From Lachnospiraceae bacterium (GTDB taxonomy: Bacteria > Bacillota_A > Clostridia > Lachnospirales > Lachnospiraceae), in contig CAAFOY010000040.1 in the NCBI GenBank assembly GCA_900764695.1, positions 1 through 10,136 on the forward strand: a DNA stretch of 10,136 bases, given 5' to 3'. Below, in pieces: positions 1 to 7,323 of this stretch; position 1 is the first letter of the stretch, and the number at the start of each line of letters is the position of its first letter. Below the pieces are notes generated by a model. That model had not been told where the DNA came from, made no database searches, and was given only the letters and a program-made list of their open reading frames with translations. Both the position numbers and the translations under genes were made by a program.

Positions 1-304
1 ACGCTATACCACACGTAATTTATTGAAACTTATCTTGTACTTTCGGCTGAATTTACGTGTCGTATAACCGAAACGCTATCTCACACGTAACTTCTTGAAG
101 CCATTACGGATTATACGGTATTTCACTCTCCAGAATCCGTAATATCTTCCAAAATAACTAGCTTTATTCTATGAATTACGAAACATACAATATTTTTATT
201 CCCATATTCCGTAATCACACATAAAATAACAACTTTTCTACTACGAATTACGGAACGTGCAACTTTTTCATTCCCACATTCCGTAATCATTACAAAATAA
301 ACAA
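1..304. repeat. Degenerate tandem repeat, 72-bp period, about four units
   Basis: Four consecutive units fit an exact 72-bp period (1-72, 73-144, 145-216, 217-288), and a decayed fifth runs to about 304. Anchors show the period: ACGCTAT at 1 and 73; ACACGTAA at 11 and 83; ATTACG at 103, 175 and 247; CCGTAAT at 137, 209 and 281. The last two full units agree at roughly 54 of 72 positions; older units are more diverged. ATTACGGA (103, 247) and TCCGTAAT (136, 208, 280) are reverse complements, so the array also contains spaced inverted repeats; the best is ATTACGGAA 247-255 with TTCCGTAAT 279-287. The array may continue left of the window. A 63-codon open frame on the minus strand (314 to 123) repeats every 24 residues, because 72 is divisible by three. 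It lacks a clear ribosome binding site and I do not call it a gene. Confidence 0.85.
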
Positions 305-427
305 TTATACTCATCCCCGAAGCACCTTTGCCCGAAGCAAATAGTATACCTGACCCAAAGCATGAACGCTCCCATATTTTTTACTCAGAGCAAAAAATCT
401 CAAAACTTTCTCCCCTATCCAAAGCAC
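305..427. other. Intergenic stretch with no recognisable gene
   Basis: Between the repeat array and the operon-end hairpin. The only structure noticed is a short direct repeat, CCCGAAGCA, at 316-324 and 331-339 (15 bp apart). A 64-codon plus-strand frame starting at 328 runs through this stretch and the hairpin. It has no homology I recognise and no convincing ribosome binding site, and I treat it as chance. Confidence 0.5.
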
Positions 428-501
428 TATATAAAAAGAACTGTGCTTTAACAATTTTTCCTATATTTAGAATTATTGTTTTGCACAGTTCTTTTTATAT
501 A
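428..501 (-). terminator. Operon-end terminator, 19-bp perfect stem, possibly bidirectional
   Basis: Positions 428-446 and 483-501 are perfectly complementary over 19 bp, with a 36-nt loop. Inside the loop AACAAT (450-455) can pair with ATTGTT (475-480). The stem has the usual terminator layout: an A-rich 5' base, a G+C-containing core (GAACTGTGC) and a T-rich 3' base. It starts 13 nt after the stop codon of the DUF4364 gene and should end the tig-clpP-clpX-lon-engB operon. The T-rich base is present in both directions, so it could also stop plus-strand transcription. The long loop is unusual for a simple terminator. Confidence 0.75.
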
Positions 502-514
502 TCACGTATTCTTT

Positions 515-1039
515 TTAATTAGTTAACTTATCAATTACATACTGATAAATTTCCTGACTACAGTCCTTGTCCTCCCATGTGGCACACATCTTTGATGCTG
601 TTTCTTTGTCAGGTGTTGCTACGTTTACTTCAATAAGGGTGCTGTCCCCTTCTTTAACCTGACAGTGAACCACATAGTCGCCGTTAGATGCTCTGTAATA
701 ATCCGACACTGTTCCCACTTCATTTCTAAGCTCGTACTTATTATTCATAAGGAACATATCCACGTCATCCACTATTGGATTAGGAATCTTGTTCTCGAAG
801 AATTTAAGACTTTCTCTTCCTTCTGAAGTTAAATGATAATATGAAGTATTTCTATTAACATTTAAGAAAACAAATCCATCCTCTATTAACTCACTTAACG
901 ATTTTTGAACAGTAAAGTAATTAGTGTATTCGTTTTCTAAGAAAAACTGTGAAATCTGAGAGTTAGTAAGTGGGAATTCAACTTTATTTAACATATGCAT
1001 AATTATTAATTTGTATAATGTTTCAGCTTCAAGTGCCAT
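515..1039 (-). CDS. DUF4364 family protein, predicted winged-helix
   Basis: A 174-residue protein that resembles the DUF4364 family, found mainly in Clostridia; its function is not known to me. The first 85 or so residues look like a winged helix-turn-helix: helices around residues 5-17, 24-34 and 41-55, then a short beta hairpin (about 57-69) and the 'HLTSEGRESL' segment common in wHTH regulators. Residues about 90-174 form a separate alpha/beta part. There is no signal peptide or membrane segment, so it is probably cytoplasmic. It starts 2 nt after the engB stop with a good GGAGG site 7 nt before the ATG, so it is the last gene of the operon, just ahead of the terminator at 428-501. A DNA-binding role is inferred from the fold only. 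Family assignment comes from remembered sequence pattern and length. Confidence 0.8.
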   Translation of the reverse strand: MALEAETLYKLIIMHMLNKVEFPLTNSQISQFFLENEYTNYFTVQKSLSELIEDGFVFLNVNRNTSYYHLTSEGRESLKFFENKIPNPIVDDVDMFLMNNKYELRNEVGTVSDYYRASNGDYVVHCQVKEGDSTLIEVNVATPDKETASKMCATWEDKDCSQEIYQYVIDKLTN

Positions 1040-1041
1040 TT

Positions 1042-1629
1042 TTATTCCTCCACTATTTCTTCTATAAGATCTAGTATTTCATCTTTTCCCTGTTTAGTCA
1101 ATGCTGAAAATGTAAGTACTTTAGTTCCCGGTACAACATTTAATTCCGTCTTAATCATTTTTATGTGCTTCTGCAACTGGCTTCTCTTAATCTTGTCAGC
1201 TTTTGTGGCAATAATAATAGGTTCATAACCATTTGCCAAAATCCACTGATACATATTTACATCGTTAGCTGATGGCTCGTGTCTAATGTCAATTAGTAAG
1301 AAAACAGCTTTCAAAACCTGAGATTCGTGAAGATATCTTTCAATCATTTTTCCCCACTGTTCCTTAACTTTTAAAGACACATTTGCGTATCCGTATCCCG
1401 GCAAATCCACAAAATATAATTCTTTATTTACATTATAAAAATTTATAGTCTGAGTCTTTCCCGGCTGTGATGACGTTCTTGCCAATGCCTTTCTGTTCAC
1501 TAATCCGTTAATTAATGATGACTTTCCAACATTAGATTTTCCTGCAAAAGCTATTTCACATAGTTGATTATCCGGTAATTTACTTGTAATACCACAGACT
1601 GTTTCAAGTTCTACATTTTTTATTATCAT
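1042..1629 (-). CDS. engB: Ribosome biogenesis GTP-binding protein EngB (YsxC/YihA)
   Basis: A 195-residue TRAFAC-class GTPase that, in the family, takes part in late assembly of the 50S ribosomal subunit and is usually essential. All G motifs are visible: G1 GKSNVGKS at residues 30-37, the G2 threonine region 'GKTQTINFY' at 57-65, G3 DLPG at 75-78, G4 TKAD at 142-145 and G5 'FSAL' at 174-177. 'DLPGYGYA' is typical of this subfamily and separates it from Era and Der. The length is normal. The ATG overlaps the lon stop in ATGA (4 nt), with AGGAG inside the end of lon, which suggests translational coupling. The lon-engB neighbourhood is also found in Bacillus subtilis (lonA-ysxC). Confidence 0.97.
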   Translation of the reverse strand: MIIKNVELETVCGITSKLPDNQLCEIAFAGKSNVGKSSLINGLVNRKALARTSSQPGKTQTINFYNVNKELYFVDLPGYGYANVSLKVKEQWGKMIERYLHESQVLKAVFLLIDIRHEPSANDVNMYQWILANGYEPIIIATKADKIKRSQLQKHIKMIKTELNVVPGTKVLTFSALTKQGKDEILDLIEEIVEE

Positions 1630-3953
1630 TTTTGCTCCTGTTCTACCAGTGCATTTTCAAGCACCTGTTCCATTTTTTCTACAAAAACTATTTCTAATCC
1701 ATCAGTAATCTCTTTTGATATTTCTTCCACATCAGGCTTATTCTTTTTAGGGACTAAAACCATCTTTATGCCTGCATTCTTAGCTGCCAAAAGTTTCTCT
1801 TTTAATCCTCCAATCGGCATAACATTACCACGAAGATTAATTTCACCTGTCATTGCCACTGAGCATTTTACAGGTATCTTTGCCACAGCTGAAAGAATTG
1901 CCGTTGCCATAGTAATGCCCGCCGATGGTCCATCCTTTGGTACCGCTCCTTCAGGTACATGGATATGAATATCATTTTCTTCAAAAAATTTCTTGTCTAC
2001 ACCGTAGTCTGCAACAATACTTCTTACAAAGCTTAATGCAATATGGGCCGATTCCTTCATTACGTCACCTAACTGACCTGTTAACTTAAGAACACCTTTA
2101 CCCGGCATTGTATTAACTTCAATCTGAAGAGTTGTTCCCCCAACTGCAGTCCATGCCAAACCTCTTACGATTCCAATATCGTCCTTCTCATTTGCCATAT
2201 CAGCTTCATACTTTTTACGACCAAGGTATTTTTCAATATTCTTTGATGTAACCTTTAAATGTTTCTTTTCTTTCTGAACTATATTTCTTGCTGCCTTACG
2301 ACAAATCTCTGAAATCTCTCTTTCAAGTTGTCTTACTCCGGCTTCTCTTGTATAATTCTGAATTACTGTCTTAATTGCTTCATCAGTAATATTTAACTGA
2401 CTTTTCTTAAGACCGTTTTTCGCATATTCCTTAGCTATTAAATGTTCCTTTGCAATATGGAATTTCTCGTTTTCAGTATATCCCTCAATTGGAATAATTT
2501 CCATTCTGTCAAGCAAAGGTCCCGGAATTGTATTAATATCATTTGCCGTAGCAATAAAAAGAACCTTTGACAAATCAATTGGTACTTCTATGTAATTATC
2601 CCTAAACTTGTAATTCTGCTCAGAATCCATTACTTCAAGCAATGCTGAAGAAGGATCACCGTGAACGCCTCTTCCAAGCTTATCTATTTCATCAAATAAC
2701 ATTAAAGGATTATTTGTTCCTGCCTGCTTAAGACCTGTTGCAATTCTTCCCGGCATGGCACCAACATAAGTCTTTCTGTGACCTCTGATTTCTGATTCGT
2801 CATCCACCCCACCAAGACTTATTCTTACATATTTCTTATTTAACGCCTCTGCAACTGATTTTGCAATAGATGTTTTACCTGTACCCGGAGGTCCGATTAA
2901 ACAAATAATCGGACTGTCACCCTTTGCACCTGTCAAAACCCTAACTGCCAAAAATTCCAAAATTCTATCCTTAACCTTTTTAAGTCCATAATGGTCTCTG
3001 TCAAGAATATCCTGAGCATTCTGCAAGTCCGGATTTTCCTCAGTTGTATTATTCCAAGGCATTTCAAGCATTGTGTCAATGTAAGTTCTTAACACATTAG
3101 CCTCTGCCGCATTTCCCATTGTGCCTTTATATCTTGAAAGTTCCTTTAAAAGCTGTTCCTTTACTTCTTTGTCAGCATTTAAACTATGTATTTTCTCTTC
3201 AAGCTCCTCGGCTTCTGACATAAAATCGTCACCAAGTTCCTCTCTGATAACCTGCATCTGTTCTCTCAAAATATGTTCACGCTGGTTCTTGTCAAGTCGC
3301 TGTTTAACCTTATCAATAATTCCTGTTCTAATAAGAGCAATCTCATTTTCTTCCTTAAGGAAAGAAATAATCGTTCCAAACTGGCTTACAACATCATCTT
3401 CTTCCAAAAATGTCTGCTTAAGCTGGTACTTTACTCTAACTCTCATAAGAAGCTGTCTCATTAAGTTCTTAAGACTGCTCATATGCATTAAACTTCTTAG
3501 TGCATTTGCACTTAATTCGTGAGTTATATCATTATAATCTCTTATTGTGTCCTTAAGTTCTCTGACAAAGGCCTCTTCTTCGATTTCTGACAAGTTGTTT
3601 TCTTTCTCTTCAAGTAAATCAATTTTTCCCTGAAAATAGCCCTCTTCAAAATTAAATGCCAAAATCTGACCTTTTGATTTGGCTTCTACCATTACTCTTA
3701 CAATATTGTCCGGAAGCTTATTTAACTGCTTAATTACAACAACTGTACCAATATTATATATGCCGTCAAAACCCGGTGTTTCTTCCACCGGGTTTTTTTG
3801 TGTAACAACAAATAAGTTCTTTCCAGCCAACATGGCAGTTTCAGCTGCCTTAATTGATGACTTTCTGCTAATGTCAAAATGAACGGTAGTTCCCGGTAAT
3901 ACTGTCAATCCACGAAGTGGTATTACAGGAAGTTTTAATATATTTTCTGACAT
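1626..3953 (-). CDS. lon: ATP-dependent protease Lon (LonA type)
   Basis: A 775-residue, full-length LonA protease that unfolds and degrades damaged and regulatory proteins in the cytosol as a homohexamer. The N-terminal substrate-binding domain begins with 'LPVIPLRGLTVLPG' (residues 8-21). A charged helical region spans about 185-300. The AAA+ module has Walker A GPPGTGKT at 354-361, Walker B LMLFDEIDK at 417-425 and the 'GPLLDRME' segment at 478-485. The C-terminal protease domain carries the catalytic dyad Ser677 (DGPSAG) and Lys720 (GGLKEK), 43 residues apart as in E. coli Lon (S679/K722). The ATG has AAGGAGT 4 nt upstream and lies 13 nt after clpX. The stop overlaps the engB start. The stretch encoding residues about 53-62 contains a terminator-like hairpin on the opposite strand (3768-3799), and the codons around Walker A hold a second, 9-bp hairpin (2891-2914). 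Confidence 0.98.
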   Translation of the reverse strand: MSENILKLPVIPLRGLTVLPGTTVHFDISRKSSIKAAETAMLAGKNLFVVTQKNPVEETPGFDGIYNIGTVVVIKQLNKLPDNIVRVMVEAKSKGQILAFNFEEGYFQGKIDLLEEKENNLSEIEEEAFVRELKDTIRDYNDITHELSANALRSLMHMSSLKNLMRQLLMRVRVKYQLKQTFLEEDDVVSQFGTIISFLKEENEIALIRTGIIDKVKQRLDKNQREHILREQMQVIREELGDDFMSEAEELEEKIHSLNADKEVKEQLLKELSRYKGTMGNAAEANVLRTYIDTMLEMPWNNTTEENPDLQNAQDILDRDHYGLKKVKDRILEFLAVRVLTGAKGDSPIICLIGPPGTGKTSIAKSVAEALNKKYVRISLGGVDDESEIRGHRKTYVGAMPGRIATGLKQAGTNNPLMLFDEIDKLGRGVHGDPSSALLEVMDSEQNYKFRDNYIEVPIDLSKVLFIATANDINTIPGPLLDRMEIIPIEGYTENEKFHIAKEHLIAKEYAKNGLKKSQLNITDEAIKTVIQNYTREAGVRQLEREISEICRKAARNIVQKEKKHLKVTSKNIEKYLGRKKYEADMANEKDDIGIVRGLAWTAVGGTTLQIEVNTMPGKGVLKLTGQLGDVMKESAHIALSFVRSIVADYGVDKKFFEENDIHIHVPEGAVPKDGPSAGITMATAILSAVAKIPVKCSVAMTGEINLRGNVMPIGGLKEKLLAAKNAGIKMVLVPKKNKPDVEEISKEITDGLEIVFVEKMEQVLENALVEQEQK
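3768..3799 (+). terminator. Intrinsic-terminator-like hairpin, antisense inside lon
   Basis: On the plus strand AAAACCCGGTG (3768-3778) and CACCGGGTTTT (3786-3796) form a perfect 11-bp, G+C-cored stem with a 7-nt loop, followed without a gap by a run of seven T (3793-3799). This is the textbook form of a Rho-independent terminator, but it lies within the lon coding sequence and is oriented against it. In the sense direction the same hairpin is followed by only four T and then GACGG, so it should be a poor terminator of lon mRNA. Whether antisense RNA reaches this point is unknown. The pattern may instead result from the codons for Lys-Asn-Pro and Pro-Gly-Phe. Confidence 0.5.
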
Positions 3954-3966
3954 GTATACTCCTTAA

Positions 3967-5247
3967 TTATGCTGTCTTGTCTTTATTTTTCTTAGCTTTC
4001 TTCTTGCCAATTACTGAATTATATACTAATTCAGGATCTGCAAGTCCGTTAATAACATCTTCATTAACAATACATTCCTTAATTGTTTCATCTGAAGGTG
4101 TTTCGTACATAATATCCATAACTGCATTTTCAAGTATGGCTCTAAGACCTCTGGCACCTGTTTTTCTTTCTACTGCTTTCTTTGCAATAGTATTAATTGC
4201 CTCGTCTGTAAACTTAAGTTCCACACCATCTAATTCAAACAACTTCTTGTACTGTTTAATTAATGCATTCTTTGGCTCTGTTAAAATTCTTTCCAATGCT
4301 TTTTCATCAAGGAAATCAAGTGAAACAGTTACAGGAACTCTACCTATAAATTCAGGAATCAAACCAAACTTAGTAAGATCCTCAGGCATAACCTGCTTAA
4401 ATAATTCATCTTCACTCTTGTCTGTTTTCTCTATAATCTGAGAATTAAATCCAATTGAGCCCTTATCCAATCTACGTTCAATAATCTTTCCAAGACCATC
4501 AAAAGCACCACCGCATATAAACAAAATATTAGTTGTATCAATAGGAATAAGTTCCTGCTGAGGATGTTTTCTTCCTCCCTGAGGTGGAACACTTGCTTCT
4601 GTTCCTTCTAATATTTTAAGTAATGCCTGCTGTACGCCTTCACCTGAAACGTCTCTTGTAATAGACACATTCTCAGATTTCTTAGTAATCTTGTCAATTT
4701 CATCAATATAAATAATTCCATGCTGCGCTCTTTCAATATCATAGTCAGCAGCCTGAATAAGTTTTAACAAAATGTTTTCAACGTCTTCACCTACATATCC
4801 TGCCTCTGTTAATGTTGTAGCATCCGCAATTGCAAAAGGTACATTTAAGATTTTTGCCAATGTCTGTGCAAGATAAGTCTTACCTGAACCTGTAGGTCCT
4901 AATAACAAAATATTAGATTTCTGTAATTCAACATCTAAATCTTTTCCTGCCAAAACTCTCTTATAATGATTATACACTGCTACCGAAAGTACCTTCTTTG
5001 CAGCATCCTGACCAATAACATACTGATCCAAAAACTCTTTAATTTCCTTTGGCTTAAGTAAATTAATCTCTTCTTCTGCTACATTGTTTCTGTCGCCATA
5101 AACTTCTTCTTCAATAATTCCTGCGCATATTTCAACACACTCATCACAAATAAAAGCTCCGTCAGGACCGGCAATCAGTCTTCTTACCTGGTCTTCTGTC
5201 TTTCCACAAAAAGAACAGCTAAACTTTTCTTTATTAATATTTGCCAT
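3967..5247 (-). CDS. clpX: ATP-dependent Clp protease ATP-binding subunit ClpX
   Basis: A 426-residue AAA+ unfoldase that recognises substrates and feeds them into ClpP. The N-terminal zinc-binding domain has Cys11, Cys14, Cys34 and Cys37. The ATPase core has Walker A GPTGSGKT (117-124), the pore-1 loop GYVG (150-153), Walker B IIYIDEID (178-185), the RKH pore loop (226-228), the IGF loop that docks on ClpP (265-267) and a sensor-2 segment GARGLRA (364-370). The C-terminus is a lysine-rich tail (about 415-424), and the length is normal. The ATG has AAGGGG 5 nt upstream. It follows clpP after a structured 118-bp gap and precedes lon by 13 nt. No CtsR or CIRCE operator was seen upstream. Confidence 0.98.
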   Translation of the reverse strand: MANINKEKFSCSFCGKTEDQVRRLIAGPDGAFICDECVEICAGIIEEEVYGDRNNVAEEEINLLKPKEIKEFLDQYVIGQDAAKKVLSVAVYNHYKRVLAGKDLDVELQKSNILLLGPTGSGKTYLAQTLAKILNVPFAIADATTLTEAGYVGEDVENILLKLIQAADYDIERAQHGIIYIDEIDKITKKSENVSITRDVSGEGVQQALLKILEGTEASVPPQGGRKHPQQELIPIDTTNILFICGGAFDGLGKIIERRLDKGSIGFNSQIIEKTDKSEDELFKQVMPEDLTKFGLIPEFIGRVPVTVSLDFLDEKALERILTEPKNALIKQYKKLFELDGVELKFTDEAINTIAKKAVERKTGARGLRAILENAVMDIMYETPSDETIKECIVNEDVINGLADPELVYNSVIGKKKAKKNKDKTA

Positions 5248-5274
5248 AAATACCCCTTAACTTTTTATATAAAA

Positions 5275-5314
5275 TTATTTAATAAAAAACATTTCTTTGA
5301 TTTTTATTAAATAA
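5275..5314. repeat. AT-only 14-bp perfect inverted repeat in the clpP-clpX gap
   Basis: TTATTTAATAAAAA (5275-5288) and TTTTTATTAAATAA (5301-5314) are exact reverse complements separated by 12 nt. The element lies between the clpP-proximal hairpin (5322-5349) and the clpX ribosome binding site (5253-5258). It contains no G or C in the arms, so as RNA it would be a weak hairpin. It could also be an operator, or simply A+T-rich sequence. The function is unknown. Confidence 0.6.
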
Positions 5315-5321
5315 AAGGACA

Positions 5322-5349
5322 ATAAGACACCACAAATGCGGTGCCTTAT
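5322..5349 (-). terminator. Hairpin after clpP, probable attenuator or processing site
   Basis: Read on the minus strand, ATAAGGCACCGC and GTGGTGTCTTAT pair over 12 bp with a 4-nt loop. Two of the pairs are G-U, which would be A-C mismatches if the other strand were transcribed, so the stem is specific to clpP-clpX mRNA. It begins 16 nt after the clpP stop. The tail that follows (TGTCCTTTTATTT) is only moderately T-rich, so termination is probably partial, or the hairpin protects the 3' end of tig-clpP mRNA. Confidence 0.6.
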
Positions 5350-5365
5350 CTTCTGGAAAATTATT

Positions 5366-5947
5366 TTATCTGTCCTTAATTACTTCGTCAATTAATCCAT
5401 ATTCCTTTGCTTCATCTGCTGATAACCAGTTATCTCTGTCAGTGTCTTTTTCTACTTCCTCAACCGGTTTTCCTGCATTATCTGCAAGAATCTGATTTAA
5501 TTTCTTCTTTGTCTTTAAGATGTGCTCTGCTGCAATCTGAATTTCAGTTGCCTGTCCCTGAGCGCCACCTAATGGCTGATGAATCATAACTTCTGCATTA
5601 GGTAATGCGTATCTTTTTCCTTTTGCACCGCTTGATAAAAGGAATGCACCCATGCTGGCAGCCATTCCGATACAAGTTGTTGACACATCACACTTTACAT
5701 AGTTCATTGTATCATAAATTGCCATACCTGCTGTAACTGATCCTCCAGGGCTGTTGATATACATATGTATATCCTTTCCCGGATCCTCAGATTCAAGGAA
5801 TAACAACTGTGCTACAACTGTACTTGCAACTGCATCATTAATCTCTTCACCTAAAAATATAATTCTGTCTTTTAATAATCTTGAATAAATGTCGTATGAA
5901 CGTTCTCCTCTTGAATTCTGTTCAATGACATAAGGTACTAATGCCAT
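5366..5947 (-). CDS. clpP: ATP-dependent Clp protease proteolytic subunit ClpP
   Basis: A 193-residue serine protease that forms the two-ring ClpP barrel and degrades substrates unfolded by ClpX or another Clp ATPase. The catalytic triad is Ser98 (GMAASMG), His123 (MIHQP) and Asp172 (DRDNWLS), the same numbering as in Bacillus subtilis ClpP. The N-terminus '[10 protein letters not shown]' is typical of the mature family form. I start at the ATG at 5947, because AGGAGG (5956-5961) lies 8 nt before it. The in-frame TTG at 5953 would add two residues but leaves only 2 nt to that site. It follows tig by 28 nt. clpX is next, as expected for a ClpXP pair, after a gap with a hairpin that may uncouple their levels. 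Confidence 0.98.
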   Translation of the reverse strand: MALVPYVIEQNSRGERSYDIYSRLLKDRIIFLGEEINDAVASTVVAQLLFLESEDPGKDIHMYINSPGGSVTAGMAIYDTMNYVKCDVSTTCIGMAASMGAFLLSSGAKGKRYALPNAEVMIHQPLGGAQGQATEIQIAAEHILKTKKKLNQILADNAGKPVEEVEKDTDRDNWLSADEAKEYGLIDEVIKDR

Positions 5948-5975
5948 ATTCAATACCTCCTAATATAACTTAAAA

Positions 5976-7256
5976 CTATTTTGCTTTAGAAGTTACAAAC
6001 TTAGCAGCCTTTTTTAAGCAAATGTCATTTCTAAGGTTCTTCTTATCATCGTCTGACAATAACTCTGCAACCTTTTCTTTTTCCATCTGATATCTTGTAG
6101 CCATATCTTCTAATTCTTTTTCGAATTCTTCATCTGTAGCTTCAATCTTTTCAGCCTTAACTACTTCTTCAAGAACTAAGCTTGATTCGATTCTAGCCTT
6201 AGCCTGTGGCTTAACCTGTTCTAATAACTGTTCTACAGTTGAACCTGTAAACTGCATATACTGGTCAAATGAAATACCCTGCATAGCAATGTTCTGAGCA
6301 AATTCTTCAACCATCTGCTGAGCCTGTGCTTCGATCATCTTTTCAGGAATGTCCATTTCTGAATTCTTAACGATTTCTTCGATTACTTTGCTTTCTTTTT
6401 CTGCTGCTGCAGCTTCCTTCTTCTTAGCTACAAGATCTTTCTTAATGTCAGCCTTGTATTCAGCTAATGTATCAAATTCTGAAACTTCCTGAGCAAATTC
6501 ATCATCTACCTTTGGATATTCCTTAACTTTGATTTCCTTAATTGTTACTTTGAACATTGCTGGCTTTCCTGCAAGTTCTTCTGCCTGATATTCTTCAGGG
6601 AATGTAACGTTAACTTCAACTTCTTCTCCAACCTTCTTACCAACAAGCTGGTCTTCAAATGTATCAATAAATGAATGTGATCCAATTGTTAATGGATAAT
6701 CTTCTCCCTTTCCACCTTCAAATGCAACACCATCTACGAAACCTTCGAAATCGATAGTTGCCTGATCACCTTCTTCAATAGCCTTATCATCTGCTGCTAC
6801 AAGTCTTGCATTCTGTTCTTTAATCTTATCAAGTTCTGCGTTAACTTCTTTAGCTGTTACTTTTGTATCTGCCTTTTCAACCTTGATTCCTTTATATTCG
6901 CCAAGCTTAACTTCAGGCTTTAATGTTACTTCTGCTTCAAAAACAAATGGTTTGCCTTTTTCAATCTGTGTAACACTGATTTCAGGACGAGCAACGATTT
7001 CTAATTCACTTTCAGCTGCTGCATTAGCATAAGCTTCCGGAATTAAGTCATTTGCTGCTTCTTCGTAAAATACGCCTGCACCATACATCTTTTCGATCAT
7101 AGCATAAGGAACTTTACCTTTTCTGAATCCAGGAACATTAAATTTGTTCTTGTTCTTCTGGTAAGCTTTCTGAATAGCCTTATCTAATTCTTCAGCTGGT
7201 ACTTCAATTGTAAGCTTTGCTGTGTTATTTTCTAACTTTTCTACCTGTAAACTCAT
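5976..7256 (-). CDS. tig: Trigger factor, ribosome-associated chaperone and prolyl isomerase
   Basis: A 426-residue trigger factor that binds near the ribosomal exit tunnel and protects nascent chains. The N-terminal ribosome-binding domain (about 1-115) carries the signature loop 'VPGFRKGKVP' at 41-50, with FRK at 44-46. An FKBP-type prolyl isomerase domain covers about 150-243 ('GDQATIDFEGFVDG', 'FIDTFEDQLVGKKVGE'). The remaining C-terminal part is the helical chaperone domain. The length is normal. The ATG has AAGGAGG 10 nt upstream. It is the first gene of the main operon, with a promoter at 7360-7388 and a structured leader of about 97 nt. The stop (TAG) is 28 nt before clpP. Confidence 0.98.
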   Translation of the reverse strand: MSLQVEKLENNTAKLTIEVPAEELDKAIQKAYQKNKNKFNVPGFRKGKVPYAMIEKMYGAGVFYEEAANDLIPEAYANAAAESELEIVARPEISVTQIEKGKPFVFEAEVTLKPEVKLGEYKGIKVEKADTKVTAKEVNAELDKIKEQNARLVAADDKAIEEGDQATIDFEGFVDGVAFEGGKGEDYPLTIGSHSFIDTFEDQLVGKKVGEEVEVNVTFPEEYQAEELAGKPAMFKVTIKEIKVKEYPKVDDEFAQEVSEFDTLAEYKADIKKDLVAKKKEAAAAEKESKVIEEIVKNSEMDIPEKMIEAQAQQMVEEFAQNIAMQGISFDQYMQFTGSTVEQLLEQVKPQAKARIESSLVLEEVVKAEKIEATDEEFEKELEDMATRYQMEKEKVAELLSDDDKKNLRNDICLKKAAKFVTSKAK

Positions 7257-7280
7257 TCTAATATTTCCTCCTTAATATAC

Positions 7281-7305
7281 AAACGGGTCTGAGTTAAGCC
7301 CATTT
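7281..7305 (-). promoter_or_regulatory. Second leader hairpin of tig mRNA, just upstream of the ribosome binding site
   Basis: Read on the minus strand, AAATGGG (7305-7299) pairs with CCCGTTT (7287-7281), one pair being G-U. CT/AG can extend the stem inside the loop. It ends 7 nt before the AAGGAGG of tig (7267-7273), so it could affect ribosome access. The G-U pair makes it specific to the transcribed strand. No known riboswitch class is recognised. Confidence 0.45.
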
Positions 7306-7323
7306 AATTCACTCTGCTTTGTA

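Noticed and set aside
1..304. CRISPR array
   Set aside because: There is no short identical repeat with unique spacers. The whole 72-bp unit is repeated and diverged, and there are no cas genes.
123..314. A 63-codon minus-strand frame as a real gene
   Set aside because: It lies wholly in the 72-bp repeat array, lacks a convincing ribosome binding site, and its peptide periodicity follows from the DNA period.
328..522. A 64-codon plus-strand frame
   Set aside because: It runs through the operon-end hairpin and into the end of the DUF4364 gene, with no ribosome binding site or recognisable product.
3121..3522. A 133-codon plus-strand frame rich in Ser, Leu and Cys
   Set aside because: It is antisense to the helical region of lon. 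The composition reflects the complement of Glu/Lys-rich codons, and no promoter or ribosome binding site was seen.
3917..4441. A 174-codon plus-strand frame with hydrophobic stretches
   Set aside because: It is antisense to the end of clpX and the start of lon. Apparent membrane segments arise from the complement strand of charged codons.
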